Shown: positions 20,813-31,134, numbered from the stretch's first letter. The stretch: 64,000 nucleotides of DNA from Oscarella lobularis (GCF_947507565.1 NC_089180.1:620001-684000); one strand, 5' to 3'. Notes: generated by a model not told the origin, from the sequence alone. Translations and numbers: made by a program.

Positions 20813-20891
20813 CTTAGTCGGCCCATATCCTCTGGGTCCCAGGGGGGCGAACCCCCCTATACCCCCGAGGATATATCTGGGGCTGGCTAAG
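20813..20891. other. 79-nt strong hairpin within telomere-like tracts
   Basis: Nested pairings: CTTAG with CTAAG, TCGGCCC with GGGCTGG (two wobbles), ATATCCTC with GAGGATAT, and at the tip GGGGGG-CGAA-CCCCCC. The stem has a 5-nt bulge on the 3' side. It sits between two telomere-like tracts. No match to a known RNA family was recognised. Confidence 0.6.
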
Positions 20892-20999
20892 CCCGGAGCG
20901 GGGCCACCACCAAGTACTGGGGTGAAGGTTTAGGGTTAGGGATCGGGTTAGGTACAAAGCAGACGGGGAATAGGCGATCAGACGGTGTCAAACTTTCAC

Positions 21000-22079
21000 A
21001 GGGAAAGTTTTCGACGTTTTGACCGTGTAAAGATCGTCCTTTCTTCTCGTATTTGCTTTAGAAGTGTTGTCACGCTATTGTAGTGGCGTGGCGATGTGAA
21101 AACCCGATTATTAATAAGTAATTTGTGACGTCAGTATGTTAAACCGATGAGATTACGTGCGCATGTTAGCGCGCACTTGTCTGTCGCTGGAAGATCGGTT
21201 TTCGGCTCGAATTCGACGAGGCGAAGTTTCGAACGACGTCCAAAGGTAAGTATTAGAAAGTTTCGAAGCCTTTAGAGCGTTCGTTATCGAGCGAAACGCT
21301 CGCGCGAGCGCTTCGCGTCGCCAGATGACGGCGCCGGCCTCGAAAGGTGAATTTCTCGTTTTGAAATGGTGCAAAACGAGGAGTTTGAAGCGTTTTAGAA
21401 CGTTTCGCGGGGATTCGCGTCGTTTTTAGTGTCGTTTTAGCCGATTTCGTATGCGCGAAAAAGGGGGCGTGTCACTTTTCTTTCGCGTGCGATAAACGGC
21501 AGACGGCGTATCGGATGCCGTCAAGAGGCGGTAATTCGTAAACTACACCATATGCGCTTTCGAATGGTGTGCCGTTTGTCGTCGTGCGACGCGGCGTCGC
21601 CGAGTGGCGGCACGGCGAAGGTGGTGCGGTTTTCGTGTACGCGCGTAGGCGTATTTGTTTATTTCGCTCAAATTAGTGTCGATAATTGGCGAAAAATGGT
21701 AAACGTAGTACCAGGTCTTGTAGATTAGACCGTGGCGAATCGAATGGCACCGGTGCGGTGCTCTTGCTACGTTTCGTTTCGAAACTGTGTAGATTTTCGC
21801 GAGCAAAGTCGCGATTTGGAAAATCGACTTTTGTTTTTTTGGGGGGGGGGGGGGGGGACAGTACGTTTTTAGAAACCCAAATATATGTTGTACAGAATTA
21901 TTTATTCTTTTCTTTCTCGTTGTTTTAGTGTTATTCTACCGGTGGGGGCTCATTCCAGGGGTTCTATCAGATAAGTGCCTCGTAGTTTTATGTGTTAAAG
22001 GGGCTTTGTTTTTTGTGTGTTATATAGGAAGGAGGTCGAGCGGAAGTTAGCATAAGGTATCGGTTTATTTTTAGTTTTT
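21000..22079. other. GC-rich spacer with poly-G tract
   Basis: No gene is recognised. A run of 17 G follows a T run at 21841-21857. Part of 21955-22050 resembles 19856-19960 (shared CTATCAGATAAGTGC...GTAGTTTTA...GGGCTTTGTTT), so this flank was duplicated with the repeats. Confidence 0.5.
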
Positions 22080-22333
22080 GGATTATTTTTTATTCTCTTT
22101 TTATCTAGGGAGCTCACTTGGAAGGAAGAGAAGAGAACAGAAGACACGCACAGGGACGGAAAGGGATCGACAAGAAGTGGAGGAAGACTATCAATAGGTA
22201 CAGAGTTATTTTGCATTTGCTTATCACAATTAATTCCTTTTAATTAGGGGCACTCAACTGGACGGAGCGAGTATGCCGGAGAAGGGCAAAGGACACGTAT
22301 AGGGGAAAAGGGGACGGTAAATGAGAAGGTGAT

Positions 22334-22648
22334 ATTTTTACGTGGAAATCGAGAACGACACTTTCTCCGCAAAGCGGAACAATCGTTTTTCCAGCAGGAT
22401 CTGATAACGAGACGTTGACCATCAATATTCTCCCCGATCCCACGCCTGAACTCGCGGAAGACGTCGCCATAACGCTCACCGACGTTTTGGGTCGAGGCGG
22501 AGTACCGATTGGATCGGACTTGGCTCGCGGTGCAACGATCGAGCAAACGCTCGCCTCGAGCGTGATATCTGTTGCGGCAAACGACAACCCCCACGGCGTC
22601 ATCAATTGGTCTCCCTCTTCGGCGACGGTGAACGTTAGGGATCGATCG
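22334..22648 (+). pseudogene. ADGRV1-type Calx-beta exon
   Basis: One open stretch encodes TLSPQSGTIVFPAGSDNETL, TINILPDPTPELAEDVAITL, TDVLGRGGVPIGSDL and ISVAANDNPHGVINWSPSS, then stops at a GT donor (22649). PAGS, I-L-P-D-x-x-PE-x-x-E, and ANDxPHGV are hallmarks of Calx-beta repeats in the giant adhesion GPCR ADGRV1 and related matrix proteins, which bind calcium at cell surfaces. The neighbouring repeats of such a gene are not found. The exon end itself has been copied into the tandem array that follows. Confidence 0.75.
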
Positions 22649-23160
22649 GTATGGGGAATAGATTTATTTTTAGCTTTTGTATTCATTTTATTTTATTTAT
22701 AGGTAGAGAGATACAGTAGGGAGAGAAGAGATAAGGACTCACAAGGACGAGGGGAAGGGACTGGAAATTGGAGAGGAGAGAGAAGGAGCACGTCAGGGAT
22801 CGATCGGTATGGGGAATAGATTTATTTTTAGCTTTTGTATTCATTTTATTTTGTTTATAGGTAGGGAGATGCAATAAGGAGAGAAGGGGTGAGGGCTCAC
22901 GAGGACGAGGGGAAGGGAATGGGAATTGGAGAGGAAGGAGAAGGATCAAGTTACGGATCGATCGGTATGGGGAATAGATTTATTTGTAGTTTTTGTATTT
23001 ATTTTATTTTTTATATATATAGGGGAGATACAATAGGGAGAGAAGGGATACGGACTCACGAGGACACGGGGGAGAAGATGGAAATTGGAGATGAGGGAGA
23101 AGGAGCAGGAGCAAGCTAGGGATCGATCGGTATGGTGAGTAGATTTATTTAAGCTTTTGC
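22637..23160 (+). repeat. Tandem array B seeded by the Calx-beta exon end
   Basis: AGGGATCGATCGGTATGG, the last bases of the Calx-beta exon plus its donor, recurs at 22637, 22795, 22953 (as ACGGATCG) and 23118, a 158-165-bp period. Each unit then has gaatagatttattt, a T-rich stretch ending in a tag, and a purine-rich block like that of array A. Confidence 0.75.
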
Positions 23161-23218
23161 ATTCATTTTAATTTTTCTTAATTTTTCAAAACAAGGATCG
23201 TTGGTGTAAGATATATAG

Positions 23219-23287
23219 ATTAGGGGTAGGATTACGATCTATTAGGGGTAGGTTGAGGATTAGGGGTTAGGTTGGGATGGATTAGGC
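23219..23287 (+). repeat. Degenerate telomere-like tract
   Basis: TTAGGGGTAGG, TTGAGGATTAGGGGTTAGG and similar variants, directly after array B. Same strand polarity as the tracts at 20.7 and 20.9 kb. Confidence 0.5.
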
Positions 23288-23289
23288 GT

Positions 23290-24656
23290 ACGCGAACAGC
23301 TGTCTACCGTACATCGCGCGCGCGTTCGCAAAATAAAACAAACAGACAATCGCGCGCGTGTGTGCTAAGAGTCTAGTACCGAGCATGGGATCGGAGGCCG
23401 CAACCTCCGGCGCCGAAAAACCGCACGACGTTCGACGAGCCTTATTCGGTTGGATATTGGTCGTCGGCGAACCCGGATAGACGACGCCACTTGTCGTCGT
23501 GGCAGGATAAGTCTGAAACATGATCATCATATGGATAGTTACGCGTAGCGGAGACGACGTGTCTATATATACGCTACGGGGCCCCGCAAAGCCGCGAGAC
23601 GTCTTCCCACCCAGTGCAGAATTGAACTATTAGATCAGAGTGAATTGGATAATAATGCCCAGCGTGTGTACAGTACGTGCATGTCGCGCGCGATTTTTAT
23701 TGTATTGTCGCGCGCGGAAGGCCCCCCTGCGCGCCGGGGGTCACTCCCCCATCTCATTCATCGTAGTCGCTATGTTACGGGTTAGGGTAGCGTCTCGCGG
23801 CGGGTTGCGTGGAATGCGGCGGTTAGAGCGACGATAATTGCGATTAAACGGCCGCAATCGTCTCCCAAAGGGCCTCGAGGGATCGCGGAACCCGCCTCGA
23901 TCTATTTATGGTCGAGCTGATCGCGCGCGCGGGGCTTAGAGAACGAGCCAATAAAATTGAAGCGTTGGGCCTTCAATCGATAGCGTGAGACAGCGGTTTC
24001 GACCTCATCGGGCTTACCACTTCACCCAATCAATATCCAATTGTAGAATTAAGCGGTCTACACTGAGGGGGCCCTTGGGGCTTTGAATCGATTACGGAAA
24101 CTGCACAAGTGACTCGTCCACTTTTCTACGGGTAGGAAACGATTACGTACGACACGGGATCGCGACAGAACATGCTTGGCATTCCCCCCGGTCGAACGAC
24201 CAGTTGTTATTGATCGTATCGATGCTCGAGACACGCGCCGCGCGCATTCTGCGGCGAACTAAAAATAGAACGATGCCGCGCGTTATGCGGAACACCACAC
24301 GCGACCGTGCACGTGTCGTCGACGTTGTTACGCAAAAAGGGGAGGAGAAAAGAAAAGATCGCCCCCGTGAAAGGGAAAACATCCTCAGGGCGAACGGTAC
24401 GCGTACACGGCGACTCTAATGCGAAGCCCTCTCAGCTGACGCATTCATTCCAATGCAAAATTTAAAGAAAGGGGGGGCCCCACTAGGGAAAAAATGCACT
24501 CACAAAAACATTTTCGCTAACGGCCGACCACGACGCCGAATTCGGATGTAGAGCGCGTGCGCGTCGAGATCCGCGGGAACGATGAGAAGAATGCATAGGG
24601 ATACCTGTTGACGAAAGGCGTCGATTCGCGATCGTTTCGATGACGACGACGACGGA
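23290..24656. other. CpG-rich region, no gene recognised
   Basis: Repeated CGCGCG runs (for example near 23317, 23353, 23683, 23707 and 23922) and a tatatatacg TATA-like motif near 23563 suggest a CpG-island-like stretch. Open frames at 23281-23530 (-), 23640-23837 (+) and 24143-24382 (-) have no recognisable domains. Confidence 0.4.
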
Positions 24657-25489
24657 ATATCGCCGCTCGCGTCGTCGTTGGTATTGCGTGAGCCACCGTC
24701 TTTCTCACAAAGGCAGACATGTCAGTCACACACTGAACACAGATGGTGAATGCATGATCAATCGGTCGGCCGATGGGTGATGAACCTACCTCCTTCAGCG
24801 CAAGCATCATAATAGGCACAATAACGGGAACGCGTATGCTTGAAAGTACGCGCAAAGCGCTGGCACGAATCAATTGATTTGGATCCTAGACGTAATACAG
24901 GTCGGGGGGGGGGGTCGATCAAGTGGCTATTTTGATATGTCTCTGTCTCTCTGCCTTCAGAGCTTTCTGAAAGGTGCTGATGGAGAGAAGAGCGAGATCC
25001 GGTTCTTCTTCGGCATAGCGCATCAGGTAAACGTAAACGAGTTTCTTGATCTAATTGAACAAAATATACCAATTTGATCTATTTGCATACATGTACGCGC
25101 CTTCTTACTTCGGGATTTTTCGACACGACGTTCTTCACGACGGCCGGGAACAGAGCGGAGACGTTTCGGCCTTTGGCGATCATCTAGAGATGCGTCACGT
25201 GACCGCGCTTTCGCTTCGCTGTTTCGCCCGCTTACTCCTATGATTCGCTTCATCGATTCGAGTTTTTGGCCGTCCTTGTTGCCGTCGAGCATCTTCTTTA
25301 GCTCTTCCAATCTAGAACAAACGACTGGGGTCTCGTCTCGACGCGATTATTCGCGCGAGCTCGCCTTGTCTGATCCGACGAGAAAAAGCCTCCCGTCATG
25401 TCGCGATCGACATCGACCGTAGCGGCACTAAACGAGGAAGAGCTGTGACCTCCTTCCATTGAGTAAGGAGTCCCAGAGACGCCTGCCAT
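24657..25489 (-). pseudogene. AP3B1: AP-3 complex beta subunit, 5' fragment
   Basis: Minus-strand exons 25489 to about 25370, 25311-25236, 25183-25109, 25050-24955, 24885-24790 and 24732 to about 24657 encode the N-terminal solenoid of AP-3 beta, part of the endosomal/lysosomal sorting coat. Matches: GGFFS then [92 protein letters not shown] and [12 protein letters not shown]. Frames are largely intact. The first exon has no clean donor, and the intron after KALK begins GC rather than GT. Homology ends at AHAIP, where about 90% of the protein should follow. A 5' truncated-gene copy, AP3B1 or AP3B2 type. Confidence 0.8.
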
Positions 25490-25636
25490 GCTTTCGATGC
25501 GTACGTATGTGGAGAGGTCATGTGATTCCTCGGAGGGCGTGACGCGCTATAATAAATACAGTAAATGCCTATCGTCCGCTCAACTGTCCCGAAAAAAAGA
25601 AATTGTAGTCAATTTTCAACAAGAATTGCGCCAAGT

Positions 25637-25920
25637 GCGACGAGCTTTGACAGTTTGTACGCTGCATAGAATTTTGAACAGTAGCGACGATTGCCTCTCA
25701 AACGCCTGCGCAACACATTAAATAAAATTAAATAATAATAATACCACAGCAAAAACAAGGACCTACTTTTCCTATTTTTCCTGCCTGAGCAAGATCGCGT
25801 TCGGTCAACTGCAGTCCATACGACAGCAAAGTGCACAGCTGCAGACTAAGATCTAAGATTTCATTCAAACTGCGAGCTATCTGTAAACAATCCCGAACCA
25901 AAATTTGCATCACCCGAGAC
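25637..25920 (-). pseudogene. TUBGCP4: TUBGCP4-like gamma-tubulin complex subunit, 3' fragment
   Basis: Minus-strand exons 25920-25767 and 25705 to about 25637 encode VMQILVRDCLQIARSLNEIL, DLSLQLCTLLSYGLQLTERD and GKAFERQSSLLFKILCSVQ. The last block matches KGFSRQSSLLFKILSSV near the C-terminus of human GCP4, a gamma-tubulin ring complex protein. The expected following LAQLLLRLDYNKYY is absent. The AP3B fragment begins 150 bp away on the same strand. Confidence 0.7.
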
Positions 25921-26014
25921 CTAAATAATAACTAGTTGCCGTTACTCCAGTCATGAAATGAGAACAATTTATTTGTTGTATGTAAACTAACCATGTGACG
26001 GTTACGGTGAAGTT

Positions 26015-26103
26015 TTTATCCGGGTACCTAACGTCGAGCACTCAGCCATCCCGGATAGGAAAAAGTGTTTATCCGGGTACCTAACGTCGAGCATTCAGCC
26101 ATA
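26015..26103. repeat. 53-bp direct repeat with internal palindrome
   Basis: TTTATCCGGGTACCTAACGT followed by CGAGCA.TCAGCCAT occurs twice, 53 bp apart (26015 and 26068). The first copy also carries CCCGGATA, which can pair with its TATCCGGG. Confidence 0.8.
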
Positions 26104-26118
26104 CAGGGTTTCTTCTAG

Positions 26119-26262
26119 TATGCTGAGGATACCATCTATCGTCATCTCGAACCCGCTTTGGAATTTCAACTGGAGATGAATAGATTGTCCAAGTTTAATA
26201 TACAGGCTGTTCCAACCTCCAATCACACCATGCATCTGTACCTTGGCTCAGCGAAGGTGCCC
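26119..26262 (+). pseudogene. Acetyl-CoA carboxylase exon fragment
   Basis: After a ttctag acceptor the plus strand encodes [40 protein letters not shown] and SAKV. This matches the central region of eukaryotic acetyl-CoA carboxylase (IYHH-EPALAFQLELNRM, AIPCANHKMHLYLGAAKVE), the cytosolic enzyme making malonyl-CoA. Similarity ends at SAKV and the frame continues as unrelated residues to 26421. One isolated exon of a gene that normally encodes over 2000 residues. Confidence 0.8.
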
Positions 26263-26879
26263 CGAGATTTTCGTCACTGGTCGATGTTTAATAACACGTT
26301 ATGCCTTTCGCTGACTAAGCAACGCTCTTTTATACGAATCAAAGAGGAAACGCGACTATCGATGACTCACAAATGTTCGAGACGGGAGACAGTGTGTGGA
26401 GCCTACGCTCATCTGTTTTAGGCCAAATGGCTCCGACTGGAAATGACGGAAGTGGAGCGGCTACGTCAATCGCTTGCGCTACAAATACTACTCTATTCTC
26501 CATCCTGCTTCAATGATATGCATATTGCTTTGTTTCGTTACACGGTCTCATGTATACATAATACAGTATCTCCGCCTCAATTGATGTCTTCTAATCCTAC
26601 AAGGTGTGCAATGCAGCAAATGAACAGAAGTAGTACATAGTGGGTGATGATGGCGGTGTACTTTATTTCACTGCCTTCCGCTCAGGGTGACATTATAGAA
26701 CGCACTGAACGATACTAACCAAATAATTTTTTCCGCGTGTCAATCACAAACAACGTGCCCATGCAAAGCAAGCGAGTCCAAAGCCAAAAAGAAAGTTAAG
26801 CGCGCAAGAAGCGCAAGAAACGAGGAGGAAGAGGAAGAAAAAACTCTCTGCAGAGATGAGGAAAAAAGGAGCGAGGAGA
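26263..26879. other. No recognisable gene
   Basis: Spacer between the carboxylase exon and the 3' end of the zinc-finger gene. A purine-rich gaggaggaagaggaaga stretch lies near 26820, probably in the 3' flank of the minus-strand gene. Confidence 0.4.
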
Positions 26880-27990
26880 TCAACACGAAGACGGAACGTG
26901 GTCACGTGACACGAAAATAGGCGACTTGACGACGGGCACGACGACGACGACGTGCATTCGTTGGCGATCGCGAATTTCCTGCGCGGGTTTCGCCGTCGGA
27001 AGAGGCGCCATCGTCGTCGCGGTCGTCGTCGGCGCGACGACGACGGCGACGTCTTCCTCGTCGCGTTGCTTTTGTCGTTCGTGCATTTTCATGTGCCGAT
27101 GGAGTTCGTCGGATCGCGTGAATCGACGATTGCAGTCGGACATCGGACAGACGTACGGCTTTTCGCCCGTGTGCGTGCGCCGATGCGACGACAGGTGATC
27201 CGAACGCGAAAAGGCGCGACTGCAGTGTTCGCACACGTGCGGTTTGATGCCGCTGCAATGCAAGAGAGAGGGGGATTCGGTGACGGGTTCCTCGAAAGGG
27301 GCCCTTCTTTGAAAAAAGCGCGCGGATACGTCGCGAAAACGGAACAAGAGGGCGTTTTCTGTTTTGACTTCGCTTCGACGGAGCAGGAAGTGAAACGGGG
27401 GCCCCCCACTCTCGTAACACGCCCTCGCGAAAACGAGAACCACACCCCCCTTCCCGAACCCCTTCGTACTTGTGCTTTCTCTTATGACGCGTCAATTCGT
27501 CGCTGCGCGTGAATCGTCGACCGCAGTCGGGATGATCGCAGGCGAACGGCTTTTCGCCCGTGTGAGTGCGATAGTGCGCCTCCACGTGCGACGATTTGCT
27601 GTACATTTTACCGCAAGACGGATAGGAGCAGTGGTACTGTCTCACGCCCTGCTTGATATACGACGGCGAACCGGTCGACCCGCGAGGGGGTCCCCCCGTC
27701 GATGGAACGACGTGTTCGGCTTCCGATTCGCTTGTACTGTTTCCTTCTTCGGTCGTTCGATGGTGGTGATTCGCGTTCGTCGCTTCTCGCGTGACGTCGC
27801 TCGCTTTCGCGCTCATTGTTCGTCGTTCGAAAGCGCTCGTTCGTTGGAACGCAACCGGAAGTCGAACGTTCAAAAGATCGGTTGCGTTTCGATGATCCTG
27901 CTGCTGTTGATCGATTCCGAGTTGGCGTAGTATGCTCGCTGCTTCCAGGTGTTGAGCGTCTCTCTCCGTCTGCAGGGTCGCCGCTGTCAT
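26880..27990 (-). CDS. Four-C2H2-finger transcription factor, WT1/KLF-like
   Basis: Minus-strand exons 27990-27470 and 27252-26880 join in frame to a 297-residue protein with no lesion. Residues 1-118 are low-complexity (Q- and Ser/Glu-rich). Four C2H2 fingers follow at about 119-143, 149-173, 179-201 and 207-231. They contain [48 protein letters not shown] and [15 protein letters not shown]. Finger spacing (Cys pairs 4-4-2-4 residues apart) and the fourth RSDEL finger ending in MH-R are as in WT1; the first three also fit the KLF/Sp triple. The intron splits the finger 2-3 linker, HN-GIKPH, and the TGEKP linker there is absent. The start at 27990 follows an acceptor-like cgcag, so an upstream exon is possible. 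Likely nuclear and GC-box binding. Confidence 0.8.
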
Positions 27991-28363
27991 ACCTGCGCGA
28001 AAGGAGAAAGAGGGGGGTGTTCACTCCTTGGGCCGGGCAGGGATAGCGCGCGAGAGCACGACGGCGCAGGTCTCTTCGTTTGCTTCGAACGTAGGTAACG
28101 TACCGCTCGTTGCCCCGCGCGCTTTGGAAACTGACCGTGACGATAACTTCACCGCGTGGCGTGCGCGCCCAGGGACGCAATACGCCCACGCGCCAACGCC
28201 CACAATTGAAAATCAAAAATCAAAACAAGGACAAAGTTTTAATTAATCAGGGATTATCGAGTCAATTTCCAAAATACTTCAAGTTGAGAGTTTAAACTTT
28301 TAGCGCGCGCTTCAGATTCAATATGGCGGCCGAACCGCCTTCTCTCTAACGCTTTCTCTGCCT
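27991..28363. other. Intergenic, promoter-like region between divergent genes
   Basis: GC-rich sequence between the minus-strand zinc-finger gene and the plus-strand CCZ1 copy. It probably holds their 5' flanks; no TATA box stands out. An ATG near 28323 (aatatggcggcc) is not in frame with the CCZ1 exon. Confidence 0.35.
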
Positions 28364-29800
28364 GCAAGAACAAGTTCGAGGCGCTATCCGACGCTTTTGA
28401 ACTTTTTCATTTACAACTCGACGTTTGGTCCAAGAGAGGGGCAGGTGAGAGCTTGCACGAGTCCATTTGAATTTTCACTGCCCCTCCGATCTCATCCACG
28501 ACCCGCAGGAACACGAGAAGATCTTGTTCTATATGCCCGACGACGTTTCGTTAGACACGAAAATCCGCAACCTAGGACTCAGCGAGGCAATGGTCAAATT
28601 CACCGAGTATATGATCTCCCCTCCGTGTGTGACGATTCTGTGCAAAGAGTCTTTGCAGAACGTTTTCACCCGATCGGCCGTGTGATTCGGTGCACACACA
28701 GAGGAAGCGGCAGCTCTTTTTTCAACCGGAGCCGGACTACTGGATGATCATGGTAGGAGAAGAAGGGCCAAAAATAGAGAAAAAAAAACCAATGTACTGT
28801 ATGCGCTAGACGGTTTCGTTGCCTGCATTCGAAAGAAGAACTAAAGATGATAAGACAGTGGTCGAATATAGGGAAGATGACGTGCAAGTAATACCTTCCT
28901 CTATTGCTGGAGTAGAAGTGTGATTTTGACCTTTTTAGGATTCTGTTTACAGCGCAGTATTGAAACTCTCTTACAAGATGTTTAGAGTGAGACGCGTGTC
29001 TCCTTTCTCTTCTGACGTCCAATTTTCTTTTTAGCTCTTCCACAGCACGTTTGCTGCCATCGTTTCCTCCGACGGAAAAGTCGGACTTGTGAAGCGACTT
29101 CACAGTTTCTTTTCTAAGGTAGAGAGTTTCATAGTTTTAGTTTTGGATTTTCGGCTTATGGTGTTCATTTTCCAGTATATTCCCGCATTGAAATGGAATC
29201 ATCTGGACCTCTTGGACGTTTACGCAGGTTGGATATTTAGATTCTTTCTTTATTCTGAAGCACGGATGCTTAGGAATTTCGTTTTTGCCGTTGGACAAGC
29301 ACACTTTTCTTCGAATACAGTCCTTTGTCAATCAGACGGAACAAACGTTTGCTCAGATCAAATACACGGCATTTTTGCACACAGATCAAATCGTTTGGTA
29401 TATACACCGAGACTCGGAAATAGCCGATTGCATATAGTTCTTTTCTTCCAGGAGTGGTTTAGAGCAAGAAGACATGCGCGTCGTTTATAAATATCTGACA
29501 ACGAGTTTACTACCAAGTCAACTCAACTCCGAAGTAATTCCGCAAAAGGGGTTTGTTTTTTAATTAATTAGGCAACCTTTCTCTGTTTCTTAGACGGGTA
29601 TGCCTATTCCAGGAACAGGAAGATCGCCACCTGCCAGAGATCAATCAGCACATTCTGGATGGTAGCTTAATTAATTTTTGGTAGCGACTGTTTACACCAA
29701 TGACGATTTGACTAAAGGTTTCTGACTGGTCCAAAGGACTTGAAAGATCCCACGAAACCAATCAAAACACCAAAGATCTATGTCAATAAGACAATGCGTC
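28364..29800 (+). pseudogene. CCZ1: CCZ1 vacuolar fusion protein, near full N-terminal two-thirds
   Basis: Eleven exons (about 28364-28444, 28509-28606, 28659-28752, 28810-28887, 28939-28986, 29035-29118, 29176-29227, 29274-29397, 29452-29550, 29594-29661, 29718 to about 29795) splice in frame. They encode LLNFFIYNSTFGPREGQ, EHEKILFYMPDD, KIRNLGLSEAMVKFTE, TFSPDRPCDSVHTQRKRQLF, SVYSAVLKLSYKMF, LFHSTFAAIVSSDGK, GISFLPLDKHTFLRIQSFVN, QIKYTAFLHTDQIVWSGLEQ and FLTGPKDLKDP. CCZ1 with MON1 activates Rab7. No lesion is seen inside, but the last ~100 residues are missing and replaced by a diverged repeat of the final exon. The start codon is not in frame. Possibly functional if the ends lie in exons I missed. 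Confidence 0.8.
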
Positions 29801-29905
29801 GACGAGAGATATTTGCTGACGAGAAAAACCTAAAGATTCTTCTTCGGCACGCTGGTCGTTTTTTATCGGACACGTCCTTATCTTCTATGAAGGATCCCAC
29901 GACGT
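29800..29905 (+). pseudogene. Diverged duplicate of the last CCZ1 exon
   Basis: GRFLSDTSLSSMKDPTTLKS at about 29860-29920 parallels WFLTGPKDLKDPTKPIKT encoded just upstream, and both share aGGATCCCACGA at the DNA level. It appears to be an old tandem copy of the exon, in frame with it, replacing the true C-terminus. Confidence 0.35.
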
Positions 29906-29939
29906 TAAAGTCGACTCCAGTGTTACGATTTAGGTTGTT

Positions 29940-31134
29940 GATACGTTGGCGAATTCGACGACTGCAAAGACGGATCGGACGAGTGGAATTGCAGTAAGAC
30001 GAATGATTTTGTGAGATGTTTTCGACGTCGTCGATCTTTTTTCTTTTTTCTTAGCTAAACTGTGCACTTTCGAACGTTCGTCGAATTTGTGCGGCGTTTG
30101 GAACGTGAGCGACGAGGGAGATCTGACGTGGAGTCGTCAGTCTCGCTCGTCGAGTCCGTTTTCAACCGGTCCCAACGTTGATCACACTATCGGCGCCAGA
30201 CAAGGTAAGGAAGTGTGGAGGTGGGGTCTTAGCGTGACGTTGCTCTCAGAAGAATTTTCGCGTAAACGCACCGATTTTGCGATCGCGTTTTACGAAAGTG
30301 TTGTGCAGAATTCACTTCGTAGCCGATTCGCGCGTTTCCCGATTCGAAACGACGAACTTTTGTCGTCTTTTAGCCGCAATTATACGGGTCCTGTTTTCAT
30401 TGCAGTCTTTCTTTATAGGGCACTATCTCATTTCGACGGTTTCCGCGTCTCGTCCTGGCCAACGAGCGATCCTAACGACGGCCTCTCGCGCGACCTACAC
30501 GTGGTGCAAAGTCCACTTCGCCTACTACGTCTACGGCTCGGACGTCGGCACGCTCGAAGTCATGCTCAAAACCGATCAAGGATCCGAGATCCAACTGTGA
30601 AGTCGATTGGGCGACCAAGGCTCGCAGTGGAACCAGGCGAGCGTCAATTTGCCGCAGACGAACGGCAACGCGTACGCCGTCCGCTTCGTCTTCACGTCGA
30701 CGGGCGGCTATCGCGGCTACGTCGCTCTTGACGACATCGCCTTGGACGAATGCGCGATGCGACCGTCGCTCGTGCCGCCGACGACGCCGGCGATCCAGCT
30801 CGCGTTTCCGGCGGGAACGTGCGGCTTCGAGTCGTCGATGTGCCACTATTACAATCTGAAGTCGAACGGCGTCGATTGGGTGCGACGCGCCAGCGCTACG
30901 CCGTCGTTCAACACGAGACCGATCGTCGATCACACGACGGGAAAGACTTCGGGTCACTACGTCTATATCGAGTCGTCTGGCTTGCCGGCGAATAGCACGA
31001 CGATGTTGGAAAGTCCGGTTTATCAATCTACGGAAAATGTGCGGAATGCGATTCACTTTATCATCTCTATGGATCCGACATCGGCACGCTCGAGGTTATC
31101 GTTCAAGATCTGAACTCGCATCAGAGTGTGGATG
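29940..31134 (+). pseudogene. LDLa plus MAM-domain protein fragment
   Basis: A truncated LDL-receptor class A module (EFDDCKDGSDEWNC, to 29991) splices to MAM sequence in exons 30055-30204 and 30419 to about 31134. Motifs: CTFERSSNLCGVWN, GPNVDHTIGARQ, FAYYVYGSDVGTLEVML, SRLGDQGSQWNQASVNL, GYRGYVALDDIALDEC, then a second MAM start CGFESSMCHYYN. Lesions: the Trp expected after EIQL is TGA (30598-30600). Near 31040-31060 the frame shifts before LYGSDIGTLEVIVQDL. The LDLa first half contains a TGA. This is a different MAM gene from that at 4.2-5.8 kb and a clear pseudogene. Confidence 0.8.

Noticed and set aside
20718-20933. Open frame rich in Pro/Gly across the 79-nt hairpin
   Set aside because: Explained by GC-rich hairpin and telomere-like sequence; no domain or splice context.
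27472-27930. Plus-strand 152-codon frame opposite the zinc-finger exon
   Set aside because: Antisense shadow of a strongly supported coding exon.
26902-27990. Single 362-codon minus-strand frame for the zinc-finger gene
   Set aside because: It reads through the intron at 27253-27469 and then out of frame through the last two fingers; the spliced model keeps all four fingers.
30472-31056. Minus-strand 194-codon Arg-rich frame
   Set aside because: Shadow of the GC-rich MAM exon; composition is purely the complement of coding sequence.
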